Source of the DNA: an uncultured Eubacteriales bacterium
Lineage (GTDB): Bacteria > Bacillota > Clostridia > UBA1381 > UMGS1253
Assembly (NCBI GenBank): GCA_902492065.1
Contig: CABUKE010000001.1
Location: forward strand, 248,001-312,000
Direction: 5' to 3'
Length of the DNA stretch: 64,000 nucleotides
Shown in pieces: positions 8,526-17,116 of the stretch. Within the stretch, counting starts at the first letter, position 1, and each line of letters begins with the position of its first letter. The position numbers were made by a program, and so were the translations under genes. The notes beneath the pieces are model-generated. The model was given only the letters and a program-made list of their open reading frames with translations. It was not told where the DNA came from and did no database searches.

Positions 8526-11500
8526 CTTTTCGCTCCGGAGATGGTTGATGTCGACCAGCTCTGTGGACACTTCGGAGTAACGGCTCTTTAAGCTGTCAGC
8601 AATCGCGTTTGCCGTGTCAATGGAGGTCAGGCAGGGGATGTTGCGCTCTACGGCTTTGCGCCGTATTTTTACGCTGTCGCGCGTTGGAATCCGCCCCTTT
8701 GTCGAAGTGGAAATGACATAATTGATTTTCCCGCTCTCCAATAGCGCAAGCGTATTGTTATCTGACTCATGGATTTTGTCCACAACGCGCACGGGGATGC
8801 CCGCACGCTCCAGAACCGCTGCCGTACCCTTTGTCGCATAAAGGCTGAAGCCGAGGTCGTAAAATTTCTTTGCTACGTCGGCGATTTCGCCCTTGTCGCT
8901 GTTGCGTACCGTGATGAACACGCCGCCATGCTTTTTGAGCGTGTAGCCCGCGCCAATCAAGCCCTTGTAAAGCGCTTCCTCGAGCGTCTGTGCAATGCCG
9001 AGTACCTCACCGGTCGACTTCATCTCCGGCCCGAGGTGGCTGTCGACGTTAATCAGCTTCTCAAACGAGAATACCGGTACCTTAACCGCCACGTACGGTG
9101 AAGTCTTGTACAGCCCTGTGCCGTAGCCCATGTCTTTCATCTTTTCCCCGAGCATGGCCCGCGTAGCCAGATCGACCATCGGTACGCCCGTCACCTTGCT
9201 GATATACGGAATCGTACGCGACGAGCGGGGGTTTACCTCGATGACATACAGCTCATGGTCGTACACAAGGTATTGGATATTGACAAGCCCCTTTGTCTTC
9301 AGGCTGACCGCCAACTTTTTCGTACAGTCGATAATGCGGTCGCGCATCCGGTCACTGATGTTGAACGCCGGATACACCGCAATCGAGTCGCCGGAGTGGA
9401 TGCCCGCGCGCTCAATGTGCTCCATGATACCCGGGATAAGGATATCCTCGCCGTCACAGATTGCATCGACCTCCAGCTCCGTTCCCATCAGGTATTTGTC
9501 GATCAGCACCGGGTTGGTGATGTTCTGCTCCAAAATAATGCCCATGTATTCGACGATATCCTCGTCGTTAAAGGCGATAATCATATTCTGGCCGCCCAGC
9601 ACGTACGACGGACGCATGAGCACAGGGTAGCCAATCTTGTTCGCAACCTCGAGCGCCTCCTCGCACGTCATGACCGTGAAGCCCTGTGGACGCTTGATTT
9701 GCAGCTCCTCGAGCAGCTCGTCGAACCGCTCACGGTCCTCCGCCATGTCAATGCTGTCTGCCGATGTACCGAGAATATTGACGCCCTGTTCGCTCAAGAA
9801 GTTGGTCAGCTTAATCGCCGTCTGCCCACCGAACGCCACTACAACGCCGTACGGCTGTTCCGTGTGGATAATCTGCATGACGTCTTCTTTGGTGAGCGGC
9901 TCAAAGTAGAGCCGGTCCGCCGTGTCAAAGTCTGTCGAAACGGTCTCCGGGTTGTTGTTGACGATGACAACCTCGTAGCCCGCCTCTTTGAGCGCCCAGA
10001 CGCAGTGTACCGACGCATAGTCGAACTCAATTCCCTGCCCAATGCGGATTGGGCCGGAACCAAATACGATAATCGTCTTTTTGCCGCTGTGCCGCTCGGC
10101 GATAAACTCCGCCGCCTCGTTTTCTTCGTCCCAAGTCGAGTAGAAGTACGGCGTCTGCGCCGCAAATTCCGCCGCACAGGTGTCAACCATTTTATATGCC
10201 GCAACAAGCGGCGTTTCAATCTTCTGGCCGGACAGCCTTGTAATCACGCTGTCCAGAAAGCCGGTGTTTTTCGCTTCTACATAGAGCTCGTGCGTCAGCG
10301 TTTCTGTACGCAGGCGCTTCTCGACCTCTGCGATGTTTAACAGCTTGTATAAGAACCATTTATCAATTTTGGTGATGTCAAAAATGTGCTCACAGCTTAC
10401 GCCGCGGCGCAGCGCCTCGTAGACCATGAACAGCCGCTCGTCGTTGCAGTCGTGCAGTGCAGCCTCGAGCTCGTCGTCCGTCAGTTCCATAGCTTTCGGC
10501 ATGTTCATGCAGTCGAGCGATATCTCCGCGCCACGCACGGACTTCATAATCGCCTCTTCAAAGGTCGGCGCAATGGACATAACCTCGCCCGTCGCCTTCA
10601 TCTGGGTGCCGAGCGAGCGCTTTGCGTAAACAAATTTATCGAACGGCCACTTCGGGAACTTGACTACCACATAGTCGAGCGCAGGCTCGAAGCAGGCGTA
10701 CGTCTTGCCTGTGACCGCGTTTTTGATTTCGTCGAGCGTATAGCCCACCGCAATCTTCGCCGCCACCTTTGCAATCGGGTAGCCCGACGCCTTGGATGCG
10801 AGCGCGGATGAACGCGATACGCGCGGGTTTACCTCAATAACCGCGTACTCAAAGCTGTCCGGATGGAGCGCAAACTGGCAGTTGCAGCCGCCCTCGATTT
10901 GCAGCTCGGACACGATACTGAGCGCCGCGCTGCGCAGCATCTGGTACTCCTTGTCCGACAGTGTAACAGCAGGCGCGATTACAATGGAGTCGCCCGTATG
11001 TACGCCCACCGGGTCAAAGTTTTCCATGCTGCACACGGTGATGACGTTGCCCGCTCTGTCGCGGATGCACTCAAACTCAATCTCTTTCCAGCCGGAGATA
11101 CATTTTTCCACCAATACCTGATGAATCGGCGAAAGCTCTAATCCGCCGTGCGTAATCTCGCGCAGTTCTTCTTCGTTATTGACAATGCCGCCGCCGCTGC
11201 CGCCGAGCGTAAACGCCGGACGGATAATGAGCGGATAACCGACCTCGCCGGCAAACTCGACCGCGCTTTCTACATCGGTCACGACGAGAGAGGGGATAAC
11301 CGGCTGACCAATCGCGAGCATAGTATCCTTAAACATCTGGCGGTCCTCCGCCTTATCGATGGTGTCGACCCTTGCACCGAGCAGCTTCACGCCGTGCTTT
11401 TTCAAAAAGCCCTCTTTTTCAAGCTGCATCGAAAGTGTCAGCCCCGTCTGTCCGCCGAGCGTGGAGAGCAGGCTGTCCGGCTTTTCTTTCTCAATAATGC

Positions 11501-11726
11501 GCTTTACCGTCGTAAGCGTAAGCGGCTCAATGTAAATCTTGTCCGCCATAGCGTTGTCCGTCATGATGGTTGCCGGGTTGGAGTTGACGAGCACGACCTC
11601 GAGTCCATCCTCCTTGAGCGCGCGGCACGCCTGTGTACCCGCGTAGTCAAACTCCGCAGCCTGTCCGATTACAATTGGGCCGGAGCCAATTACCATTACT
11701 TTTTTGATATCTTCTCTCAGCGGCAT
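7686..11726 (-). CDS. carB-dapF: In-frame fusion: carbamoyl-phosphate synthase large subunit - diaminopimelate epimerase
   Basis: One frame of 1346 codons contains a complete CarB (codons 1-1067) followed without linker by a complete DapF (codons 1068-1346). CarB makes carbamoyl phosphate from bicarbonate, ammonia and 2 ATP. It shows GSGPIVIGQAAEFDYAG at the start and the repeated GSGPIRIGQGIEFDYAS at the second ATP-grasp half, and ends in a typical VDINHLRSEK tail. DapF interconverts LL- and meso-diaminopimelate; both catalytic-Cys motifs are present (MCGNAIRC and ACGTGACAA). carA stops immediately before this ATG (TAAATG) with AAGGAGGGG inside carA's end, so the two are translationally coupled. 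The join is odd because the two enzymes share no pathway. A single base change would restore a stop before DapF. Confidence 0.9.
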   Translation of the reverse strand: MPLREDIKKVMVIGSGPIVIGQAAEFDYAGTQACRALKEDGLEVVLVNSNPATIMTDNAMADKIYIEPLTLTTVKRIIEKEKPDSLLSTLGGQTGLTLSMQLEKEGFLKKHGVKLLGARVDTIDKAEDRQMFKDTMLAIGQPVIPSLVVTDVESAVEFAGEVGYPLIIRPAFTLGGSGGGIVNNEEELREITHGGLELSPIHQVLVEKCISGWKEIEFECIRDRAGNVITVCSMENFDPVGVHTGDSIVIAPAVTLSDKEYQMLRSAALSIVSELQIEGGCNCQFALHPDSFEYAVIEVNPRVSRSSALASKASGYPIAKVAAKIAVGYTLDEIKNAVTGKTYACFEPALDYVVVKFPKWPFDKFVYAKRSLGTQMKATGEVMSIAPTFEEAIMKSVRGAEISLDCMNMPKAMELTDDELEAALHDCNDERLFMVYEALRRGVSCEHIFDITKIDKWFLYKLLNIAEVEKRLRTETLTHELYVEAKNTGFLDSVITRLSGQKIETPLVAAYKMVDTCAAEFAAQTPYFYSTWDEENEAAEFIAERHSGKKTIIVFGSGPIRIGQGIEFDYASVHCVWALKEAGYEVVIVNNNPETVSTDFDTADRLYFEPLTKEDVMQIIHTEQPYGVVVAFGGQTAIKLTNFLSEQGVNILGTSADSIDMAEDRERFDELLEELQIKRPQGFTVMTCEEALEVANKIGYPVLMRPSYVLGGQNMIIAFNDEDIVEYMGIILEQNITNPVLIDKYLMGTELEVDAICDGEDILIPGIMEHIERAGIHSGDSIAVYPAFNISDRMRDRIIDCTKKLAVSLKTKGLVNIQYLVYDHELYVIEVNPRSSRTIPYISKVTGVPMVDLATRAMLGEKMKDMGYGTGLYKTSPYVAVKVPVFSFEKLINVDSHLGPEMKSTGEVLGIAQTLEEALYKGLIGAGYTLKKHGGVFITVRNSDKGEIADVAKKFYDLGFSLYATKGTAAVLERAGIPVRVVDKIHESDNNTLALLESGKINYVISTSTKGRIPTRDSVKIRRKAVERNIPCLTSIDTANAIADSLKSRYSEVSTELVDINHLRSEKMKLRFTKMQGCGNDYIYFNVFDQVIDNPEGLSVRLSDRHFGIGGDGVVLICPSDVADAKMRMFNLDGSEGKMCGNAIRCVGKYLYDNKLVDKQTITIDTLSGIKTLSLYLRGGEVSAVKVDMGKAILTPNQIPVKLGGEEVIDRPVTIGDTPYNITCVSMGNPHCVVFLDSVDTLDIEKVGPMFENSELFPERVNTEFIRVLDSHTLKMRVWERGSGETWACGTGACAAAVAAVENGLCPKGEDITVKLRGGDLIINYTDEGVFMTGSAVKVYEGTVEV

Positions 11727-12809
11727 TTACTTCCCCTCCTTATCTATGAGCTCCATAAAGTCGTCAAACAAAAATTCTGTGTCGAGCGGGCCGCCCGCCG
11801 CCTCCGGGTGGAACTGTACCGAAAAGGCCGGCATGTCTGTGTAGACAATTCCCTCGTTTGTGCCGTCGTTTCCGTTCCTGAAACTCTCTCGCGCATTGGA
11901 CGGAAGCGTGTCGGACTTGAGCGCATAGCCGTGGTTCTGGCTCGTAATGTATACACGTCCGGTTGCCGTATCTACAGCCGGCTGGTTCTCCCCGCGGTGG
12001 CCGTACTTGAGCTTCTCCGAGCCTGCCCCCTGCGACAGCGCCAAAAGCTGGTGCCCAAGGCAGATTCCAAACGTCGGTATCTTATGCTGCATGACCTTTT
12101 TGATTTCTTCTACGATTGGCAGGTTTGCTGCCGGGTCTCCAGGACCGTTGGACAGCATCAATCCGTCGGGCGCAAGCTCCAAAATCCGCTCTGCGCTCGT
12201 TTGTGCCGGTACGCGTACAACCTCGCAGCCGCGCTTTACCAGCTCACGTACGATTGCTTCCTTTGCACCAAAGTCCCACATAACAACCCGGCGTTTTTTC
12301 TCCTCCGGCGTATAGGTACTCTCGTCCTCGCACGTCACATGCGGCACCGCGTCAACAATCTGAAAGTTTTTCAGCTCCGTGAGCAGCTCGTCCGTAACAG
12401 CCGGGCCGGACGCGATCTTCGCGTTCATCACGCCGTGCTCGCGTACAATTTTCGTCAGCGCGCGTGTGTCAATGCCGTACAGGCCGATAATCTTGTGCTC
12501 CTTTAAAAAAGTGTCAAGCAAGCCCTCACAGCGAAAGTTGGAAGGATGCTGACACCATTGGCGGACAATATATGCGGTTAAATGCGGCTTTTTACTTTCA
12601 AAATCGGAAGGAATCACGCCATAGTTCCCAATCAAAGGAAACGTCTGCGTTACGATTTGTCCGTAAAAGCTCGGATCGGTCAATGTCTCGAGATAGCCGG
12701 TCATCGAAGTCGTAAAAACAACCTCGCCAATCGTCTCGCCCGCGTATCCAAAGCTCTTGCCCGCGAAAACGGTGCCGTTTTCCAGAATCAAATAAGCGCT
12801 ATCTTGCAT
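11727..12809 (-). CDS. carA: Carbamoyl-phosphate synthase small subunit
   Basis: A 360-residue glutaminase subunit that supplies ammonia to CarB. The N-terminal domain (YLILENGTVFAGKSFG, EVVFTTSMTGYLETLTDPS) is followed by a class I glutamine amidotransferase domain with nucleophile Cys in TFGICLGHQLLAL and the catalytic His/Glu in VQFHPEA. The ATG at 12809 is chosen because AGGAGGAG lies about eight bases upstream; a TTG at 12833 would put the ribosome-binding site inside the gene. It is the first gene of the carA-carB-dapF unit. No pyr genes are adjacent. Confidence 0.95.
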   Translation of the reverse strand: MQDSAYLILENGTVFAGKSFGYAGETIGEVVFTTSMTGYLETLTDPSFYGQIVTQTFPLIGNYGVIPSDFESKKPHLTAYIVRQWCQHPSNFRCEGLLDTFLKEHKIIGLYGIDTRALTKIVREHGVMNAKIASGPAVTDELLTELKNFQIVDAVPHVTCEDESTYTPEEKKRRVVMWDFGAKEAIVRELVKRGCEVVRVPAQTSAERILELAPDGLMLSNGPGDPAANLPIVEEIKKVMQHKIPTFGICLGHQLLALSQGAGSEKLKYGHRGENQPAVDTATGRVYITSQNHGYALKSDTLPSNARESFRNGNDGTNEGIVYTDMPAFSVQFHPEAAGGPLDTEFLFDDFMELIDKEGK

Positions 12810-12889
12810 GTGTGGCACTCCTCCTACAATCAAATTTTTATATTTTTCTCAATATTTAATAATACACTATTTTCAGACAAAATGCAAGC

Positions 12890-13459
12890 CTAAGATTCAT
12901 AAGTTTTCAAAATTCCCTGTGCGACCTCCATCTTTGTCATACGCATGTCCATGGCCTGCTTCTCGATATAGCGGTGCGCCTGCTGTTCCGTCATATTCAG
13001 GTATTGAATCAGCGCGCATTTAGCCCGGTCGACAAGACGGATTTCCTCAATTTTTGTTTGCAACTGGACGTTTTCCTTCCGCAGGCCGAGCAGCCTGCGG
13101 CGCGCCGTCACGGTCAGCCGCACTGCCTGGAAAAAGAATGCGCGGTTGACTGGTTTTGGCATGACAAAAACGCCGCTTTCCTCCACACGGCTGGACACTT
13201 CATCCGCGGCCTCCCCCTTTACAAGAAGCATAACGCTGGCATTTGCCTTCCGGCTGAGCGTTATGGCAAGGTCGTGCCCAAACTCGTCGGGGAGGGGGGC
13301 GTTGATAAATATGTAATCGAAATCCGTTTCATTGACAATTCGCCTTGACTCGCTTCCGCTTGCAACAGTTGTAACTGGCCCAAGATCGAGTGAAGACAAA
13401 AGCGAGGTCAACAGTTTGGCCGCTTTTTCCGACCCGGCAACGACAAGTACATGCTCCAT
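12890..13459 (-). CDS. ANTAR-domain RNA-binding antiterminator with a degenerate receiver
   Basis: A 189-residue protein. Residues 1-125 look like a CheY-type receiver, and residues about 135-189 are an ANTAR domain (LVDRAKCALIQYLNMTEQQAHRYIEKQAMD), which binds twin hexaloop hairpins in RNA and prevents terminator formation. The receiver lacks the usual acidic pair (VVAGSEKAA instead of DD) and has Asn where the phospho-acceptor Asp should be (FINAPLPDEFG). The Lys of MPKPV remains. It therefore probably responds to a partner or ligand rather than phosphate. It lies 33 bases downstream of glnA on the same strand, and candidate RNA targets lie upstream of gltB1, glnN and amt. I infer a nitrogen-assimilation regulator. 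Confidence 0.88.
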   Translation of the reverse strand: MEHVLVVAGSEKAAKLLTSLLSSLDLGPVTTVASGSESRRIVNETDFDYIFINAPLPDEFGHDLAITLSRKANASVMLLVKGEAADEVSSRVEESGVFVMPKPVNRAFFFQAVRLTVTARRRLLGLRKENVQLQTKIEEIRLVDRAKCALIQYLNMTEQQAHRYIEKQAMDMRMTKMEVAQGILKTYES

Positions 13460-13492
13460 GAGGTGCTTCCCCCTTTCAACCGTTTTGAAACG

Positions 13493-14794
13493 CTATATCC
13501 GGTGAAAATAAAGGGCGTGCTCTGCCTTCTGCCGGTCTGTACCTGCTATCCGGGCAATCTCGCTTTGTTTTTGGGCAATATATGTTTTTAGCAGCAGTTC
13601 CGGGACGTGTGCAGAGACAAAAGCGCTGTCTTGTGCCAAGACGAGCGCTTCGTCCAAACGCTCCGGCAATATAGCTAAGGAAGTATCCTGCTCGCACAGG
13701 TTCCGGTCTGTTTCCGGCTGGAGCGGCATCTTTTGCTCAATTCCGTCGAGCCCGGCGTGCATAATAAGCGCCAGTGACAGATATGGGTTGCAAGCTGGGT
13801 CGGGCGAGCGCAGCTCGATCCGCTGCTGGTCGCCGGAGGCCGCAGGAATCCGGATAAGCTGGAAGCGGTTCTGGTGCGACCAGGTTACATACTGGGGCGC
13901 CTTGTTCCCGCCAAGCCGCAGATACGAGTTGGTCAGCGGGTTCAAAAATGCGGTGATTTCACAAATGCGCGCCAATATCCCAGCAGTAAAGCTGTCCGCC
14001 TCCGCCGTGTATTCGGCGTCCTTATCAAAAATATTACGTCCGCCGCACAGCAGGGAGAGATTTATGTGCAGGCCGTTTCCACTGTGACTGGCGAGCGGCT
14101 TCGGCATAAAGGAAGCGTACAGGCCGTTTCCGGCGGCAGCCGTTTTGACTACGGTTTTAAAAGTAATCAGGTTATCCGCCGCCTCCAGTGCACCGCTGAA
14201 ACGAAAGTCAATCTCGTTTTGTCCGGGACCCTGTTCGTGGTGCGACGTTTCCGGCGCAATGCCCATTTCCTCAAGTGTGAGGCAGATTTCCCGCCGGATA
14301 TTTTCTCCCTTGTCAGCAGGGGCAACGTCCATGTATCCGCCGATGTCGTGCGGCGTTTTGGTTGGCTCTCCGTTTTCATTTTGTTTGAACAGATAAAATT
14401 CGCACTCCGTTCCGACCTGGCATGTATAGCCCATACGTTCCGCACGTTCTACCGCGCCGCGCAAGATATGGCGGCAGTCGCCCTCGAACACGCTCCCGTC
14501 CGGATAGCGGATGTCGCAGTAGAGACGCGCAACCCGTCCCTGCGCGGGGCGCCAGGGCAGCACGGACAGGGTGGAAGGGTCGGGAAAGAGAAACAAATCC
14601 GAATGCGTAAGACTTTGAAACCCGCGGATTGCGCTTCCATCAAACGGGATTCCGGACGCAAATGCGTCTTCGAGCTTTTCCGGGAGGATGGATATATTTT
14701 TCTGCGTGCCAAAGATGTCGCAGAAGGCGAGCCGGATGAACTTCACGTCGTTCTCCGCCACAAACTGCAACACTTCGGAAGCTTTGTATTTCAT
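13493..14794 (-). CDS. glnA: Glutamine synthetase type I
   Basis: A 433-residue cytoplasmic GSI (ATP + glutamate + ammonia to glutamine). Visible motifs are FCDIFGTQKNISI and FDGSAIRGF in the N-terminal domain, CEFYLF, EQGPGQNEIDF, HSGNGLHINLSL and the C-terminal RIELRSPDPACNPYL. The active-site flap that normally reads ...EAP (flap Glu) here reads RLGGNKAPQYV, so Lys replaces the Glu that binds ammonium. Activity may be altered. The Tyr adenylylation loop is not recognisable. The ATG at 14794 gives the normal family start MKYKASEVLQFV; the longer upstream frame runs through the leader and is rejected. It has its own promoter and leader terminator, and is followed by the ANTAR gene. Confidence 0.88.
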   Translation of the reverse strand: MKYKASEVLQFVAENDVKFIRLAFCDIFGTQKNISILPEKLEDAFASGIPFDGSAIRGFQSLTHSDLFLFPDPSTLSVLPWRPAQGRVARLYCDIRYPDGSVFEGDCRHILRGAVERAERMGYTCQVGTECEFYLFKQNENGEPTKTPHDIGGYMDVAPADKGENIRREICLTLEEMGIAPETSHHEQGPGQNEIDFRFSGALEAADNLITFKTVVKTAAAGNGLYASFMPKPLASHSGNGLHINLSLLCGGRNIFDKDAEYTAEADSFTAGILARICEITAFLNPLTNSYLRLGGNKAPQYVTWSHQNRFQLIRIPAASGDQQRIELRSPDPACNPYLSLALIMHAGLDGIEQKMPLQPETDRNLCEQDTSLAILPERLDEALVLAQDSAFVSAHVPELLLKTYIAQKQSEIARIAGTDRQKAEHALYFHRI

Positions 14795-14846
14795 ACTGTC
14801 ACCGTAACCTTTCCGCCGGAGCGCCGGCACTGCTTGCCTGTTTCTC

Positions 14847-14871
14847 AAAAGGGCAGAGGCTGGCTCTGCCC
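14847..14871 (-). terminator. Leader terminator (attenuator candidate) of glnA
   Basis: On the minus strand the hairpin GGGCAGAG-CCAGC-CTCTGCCC is followed by TTTT, about 50 bases upstream of the glnA start and downstream of its promoter. It would reduce read-through into glnA unless opposed. No clear AAxGGC hexaloop overlaps it, unlike the other nitrogen leaders in the window. Confidence 0.6.
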
Positions 14872-14897
14872 GCTCAATGCTGTATCCTGCCGTTTCT

Positions 14898-14926
14898 ATT
14901 GTACCATGTCTTAATTGTGTGTGTAA
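14898..14926 (-). promoter_or_regulatory. Promoter candidate for glnA
   Basis: Minus-strand TTACAC (14926-14921), 17-base spacer, TACAAT (14903-14898). The -35 lies inside the 3' end of gltB3. It would give a leader of about 95 bases that includes the glnA attenuator hairpin. Confidence 0.5.
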
Positions 14927-15633
14927 AGCTGCCGGTACGGATTTTTGGTGTTTGGCCGCAGAACATAAAAGGGATGCGGCAAAATTGCGGAGATATCCAC
15001 GCCAAATTCTTTGCAAAATGTTTCAATATAGGGCCGGATTGCCGCCATATCCCCCGATGTGGCGGGCGAAACCGACACCTGCGCGGGCAAATTGTCTGGT
15101 GCTTCTTTGCAGCGCAGATAGATTGCGCCGCCGTGCATACCCGTTCCGCAGAAAGGACCGATAGGGACGCTGCCGCCGCACCCAAGCCCTAAGACGATAA
15201 TAACGCCGCCGGCCTGGTACTCGCCCAAAAAGCTTCCGGCTCTGCCGCCAACCACAAGAACAGGAAGTTTATCCTGATACGCTTTCATGTGGATGCCGGC
15301 GCGGTAGCCCACGTCGCCGCGTACATAGATGCTGCCGCCGCGCATGGCGTAGCCGGTTGCGTCGCCGCAGTTGCCGTTTATGAGGATGCGTCCCGCGTTC
15401 ATGGTGTCGCCCGTCGCCTCCTGTGCGTTGCCGTTCACGATGATTTCTGCCCCGTTCAGGTAGGCACCGAGCGCGTTTCCGGGCGTGCCGTTTATGACGA
15501 TTTTCTTACCGGCAAGTCCGTCTGCTATATACCGCTGTCCGACGCATTGATCAATTACAATTTCTTTGTCCGGAGCGCGCCGAACAGCGTCGTTGAGCGT
15601 TTTAAAATGCATGTCATTTGCAGTAATGTTCAT
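14911..15633 (-). CDS. Glutamate synthase domain 3 protein (GXGXG, GltB C-terminal type)
   Basis: A 240-residue right-handed beta-helix protein built from the repeat pattern seen in the C-terminal domain of GltB: IVINGTPGNALGAYLNG, IIVNGNAQEATGDTMNAG, ILINGNCGDATGYAMRGG, IYVRGDVGYRAG. In split (archaeal-type) glutamate synthases this domain is a separate polypeptide that supports the FMN-binding domain and ammonia channel. The two partners are at 17.1-19.7 kb on the same strand, with purA inserted between. The ATG at 15633 follows GAAGGAG. Its 3' end overlaps the glnA promoter. Confidence 0.9.
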   Translation of the reverse strand: MNITANDMHFKTLNDAVRRAPDKEIVIDQCVGQRYIADGLAGKKIVINGTPGNALGAYLNGAEIIVNGNAQEATGDTMNAGRILINGNCGDATGYAMRGGSIYVRGDVGYRAGIHMKAYQDKLPVLVVGGRAGSFLGEYQAGGVIIVLGLGCGGSVPIGPFCGTGMHGGAIYLRCKEAPDNLPAQVSVSPATSGDMAAIRPYIETFCKEFGVDISAILPHPFYVLRPNTKNPYRQLYTHN

Positions 15634-15688
15634 TGTACTTCACTCCTTCAAAAAAGGATGTTTCGTCCGCACGGATTACGACATAGCC

Positions 15689-16963
15689 TTACGGCATAGT
15701 AATATATGCCTCCCGCTCTGCGCCGACGGAAACATAGCGGATTGGGCAGCGAACTGCCTGTTCAATGTAGTGGATGTAGTCGAGCGCCTCTTTGGGTAAA
15801 TTTTCCGCTTTGCGGCAGGTGCTGATGTCACACATCCAGCCTGGAAGCGTTTCAAACACCGGCTTTGCAATGTCGAGCGCGTGGCCTGTCGGGAACCGGT
15901 CGGTGACCGTGCCGTTGACCTCATATCCTGTGCAAACACGGATTTGCTTTAAAGACGAAAGGATGTCGAGCTTCGTCAAGGCGAGGCAGTCCGCCCCCTG
16001 TACGCGCACGCCGTAGCGCGACGCCACAACGTCAAACGGGCCGACACGCCGCGGCCTACCAGTTGCAGCGCCGTATTCGCCGCCAGCTCGGCGAAGCTCC
16101 TCTGCCTCGTCGCCGAACAGCTCCGCCGTAAACGCCCCCTCGCCCACGCAGGACGAGTACGCCTTCATGATTCCGACGGTTGTATCGAGCTTCCGGCCCG
16201 GTATCCCCGCGCCAATGGGCGCATAGGCCGCGATGGTCGAGGACGAGGACGTGTAAGGGTAAATGCCGAAATCAATGTCGCGCAATGCGCCGAGCTGCGC
16301 CTCGAACATGATCCGCTTGCCGTCTTCCGCCGCCTGCTCGAGATATTCGCCCACGTCGCAGATATAGGGCTTGAGTATGTCGCCGTATTTTTTGAGCCAG
16401 GAAGCCATCTCCTCGTACTTGATTGGCTCTGCGCCGTACCCACCGGCAACGGTAAGGTTTTTCCACTCAACCACGCCCTTTAGATGCTCGAGCATCGGCT
16501 CCGGGTCGAGCAGGTCGCCCATGCGGATTCCTTTTTTCATATATTTATCGGAATAGACCGGGGCGATCCCGCGCCGGGTCGAGCCGAACTTCGCGTCGCC
16601 GAGGCGGTCTTCCTCCAATCCGTCGAGCTGTACATGGTAAGGCATACAGATAATCGCCTTGTCGCTGATTTTCAGGTTGTCAGGCGTTACCTTGACCCCT
16701 GCGGCGGTAAGACGCTCGATCTCTCCGCACAGGTGGGCAATATCGATTACCATGCCATTGCCCATGACGTTGACGATTTCCTCGCGCAATATTCCGGAGG
16801 GGAGCAGGTTCAAAATAAACTTGCCCAGGTGGTTGATGACCGTGTGGCCGGCATTGTTGCCGCCCTGATAGCGTACGACGATGTCCTGCTCCTGCGCAAG
16901 CAGGTCGACCATGCGGCCCTTTCCCTCGTCACCCCAGTTAATTCCTACAATTGCTGTTAACAT
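15689..16963 (-). CDS. purA: Adenylosuccinate synthetase
   Basis: A 424-residue GTP-dependent enzyme joining IMP and aspartate on the route to AMP. The N-terminal P-loop GINWGDEGKGRMVDLLA carries the catalytic Asp, and YQGGNNAGHTV carries the catalytic His. GSTRRGIAPVYSDKY, RPRRVGPFDVVASRYG and GTxxxGPF-like segments agree with PurA. The residue after GKG is Arg rather than the commoner Lys, a conservative change. It lies inside the split glutamate synthase unit, with GGAG nine bases before its start. A nitrogen-linked purine step in this position may simply reflect operon packing. Confidence 0.94.
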   Translation of the reverse strand: MLTAIVGINWGDEGKGRMVDLLAQEQDIVVRYQGGNNAGHTVINHLGKFILNLLPSGILREEIVNVMGNGMVIDIAHLCGEIERLTAAGVKVTPDNLKISDKAIICMPYHVQLDGLEEDRLGDAKFGSTRRGIAPVYSDKYMKKGIRMGDLLDPEPMLEHLKGVVEWKNLTVAGGYGAEPIKYEEMASWLKKYGDILKPYICDVGEYLEQAAEDGKRIMFEAQLGALRDIDFGIYPYTSSSSTIAAYAPIGAGIPGRKLDTTVGIMKAYSSCVGEGAFTAELFGDEAEELRRAGGEYGAATGRPRRVGPFDVVASRYGVRVQGADCLALTKLDILSSLKQIRVCTGYEVNGTVTDRFPTGHALDIAKPVFETLPGWMCDISTCRKAENLPKEALDYIHYIEQAVRCPIRYVSVGAEREAYITMP

Positions 16964-17116
16964 AGCACATTACTCCATTCCGCCGCCGATGGTCGCGGCA
17001 TACGATTTTTCTTTTGACACGCCCTCCATCCGGGGCGCAAAGCAGAAAGTAAATATATAGACGGCCGTACGCGGCCGAAATATGCCCGGCGGCGACGGAA
17101 GTTTTTCCTCTTTGGA

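Noticed and set aside
9255..10340. Long plus-strand open frame of 361 codons inside carB
   Set aside because: It is antisense to the coding CarB frame, its translation is Arg/Val/Leu-rich without family motifs, and no ribosome-binding site is present. It arises from codon bias.
11148..12506. Plus-strand open frame of 452 codons across carA-carB
   Set aside because: Antisense shadow of two certain genes; composition is unlike a real protein.
14851..14871. glnA leader hairpin as an ANTAR hexaloop
   Set aside because: Its loop is CCAGC, five bases, without the A1/G4 pattern; treated only as a terminator.
13493..15016. 507-codon version of glnA
   Set aside because: The N-terminal extension would be translated from the gltB3 end and the leader terminator; family proteins start at MKYKASEVLQ.
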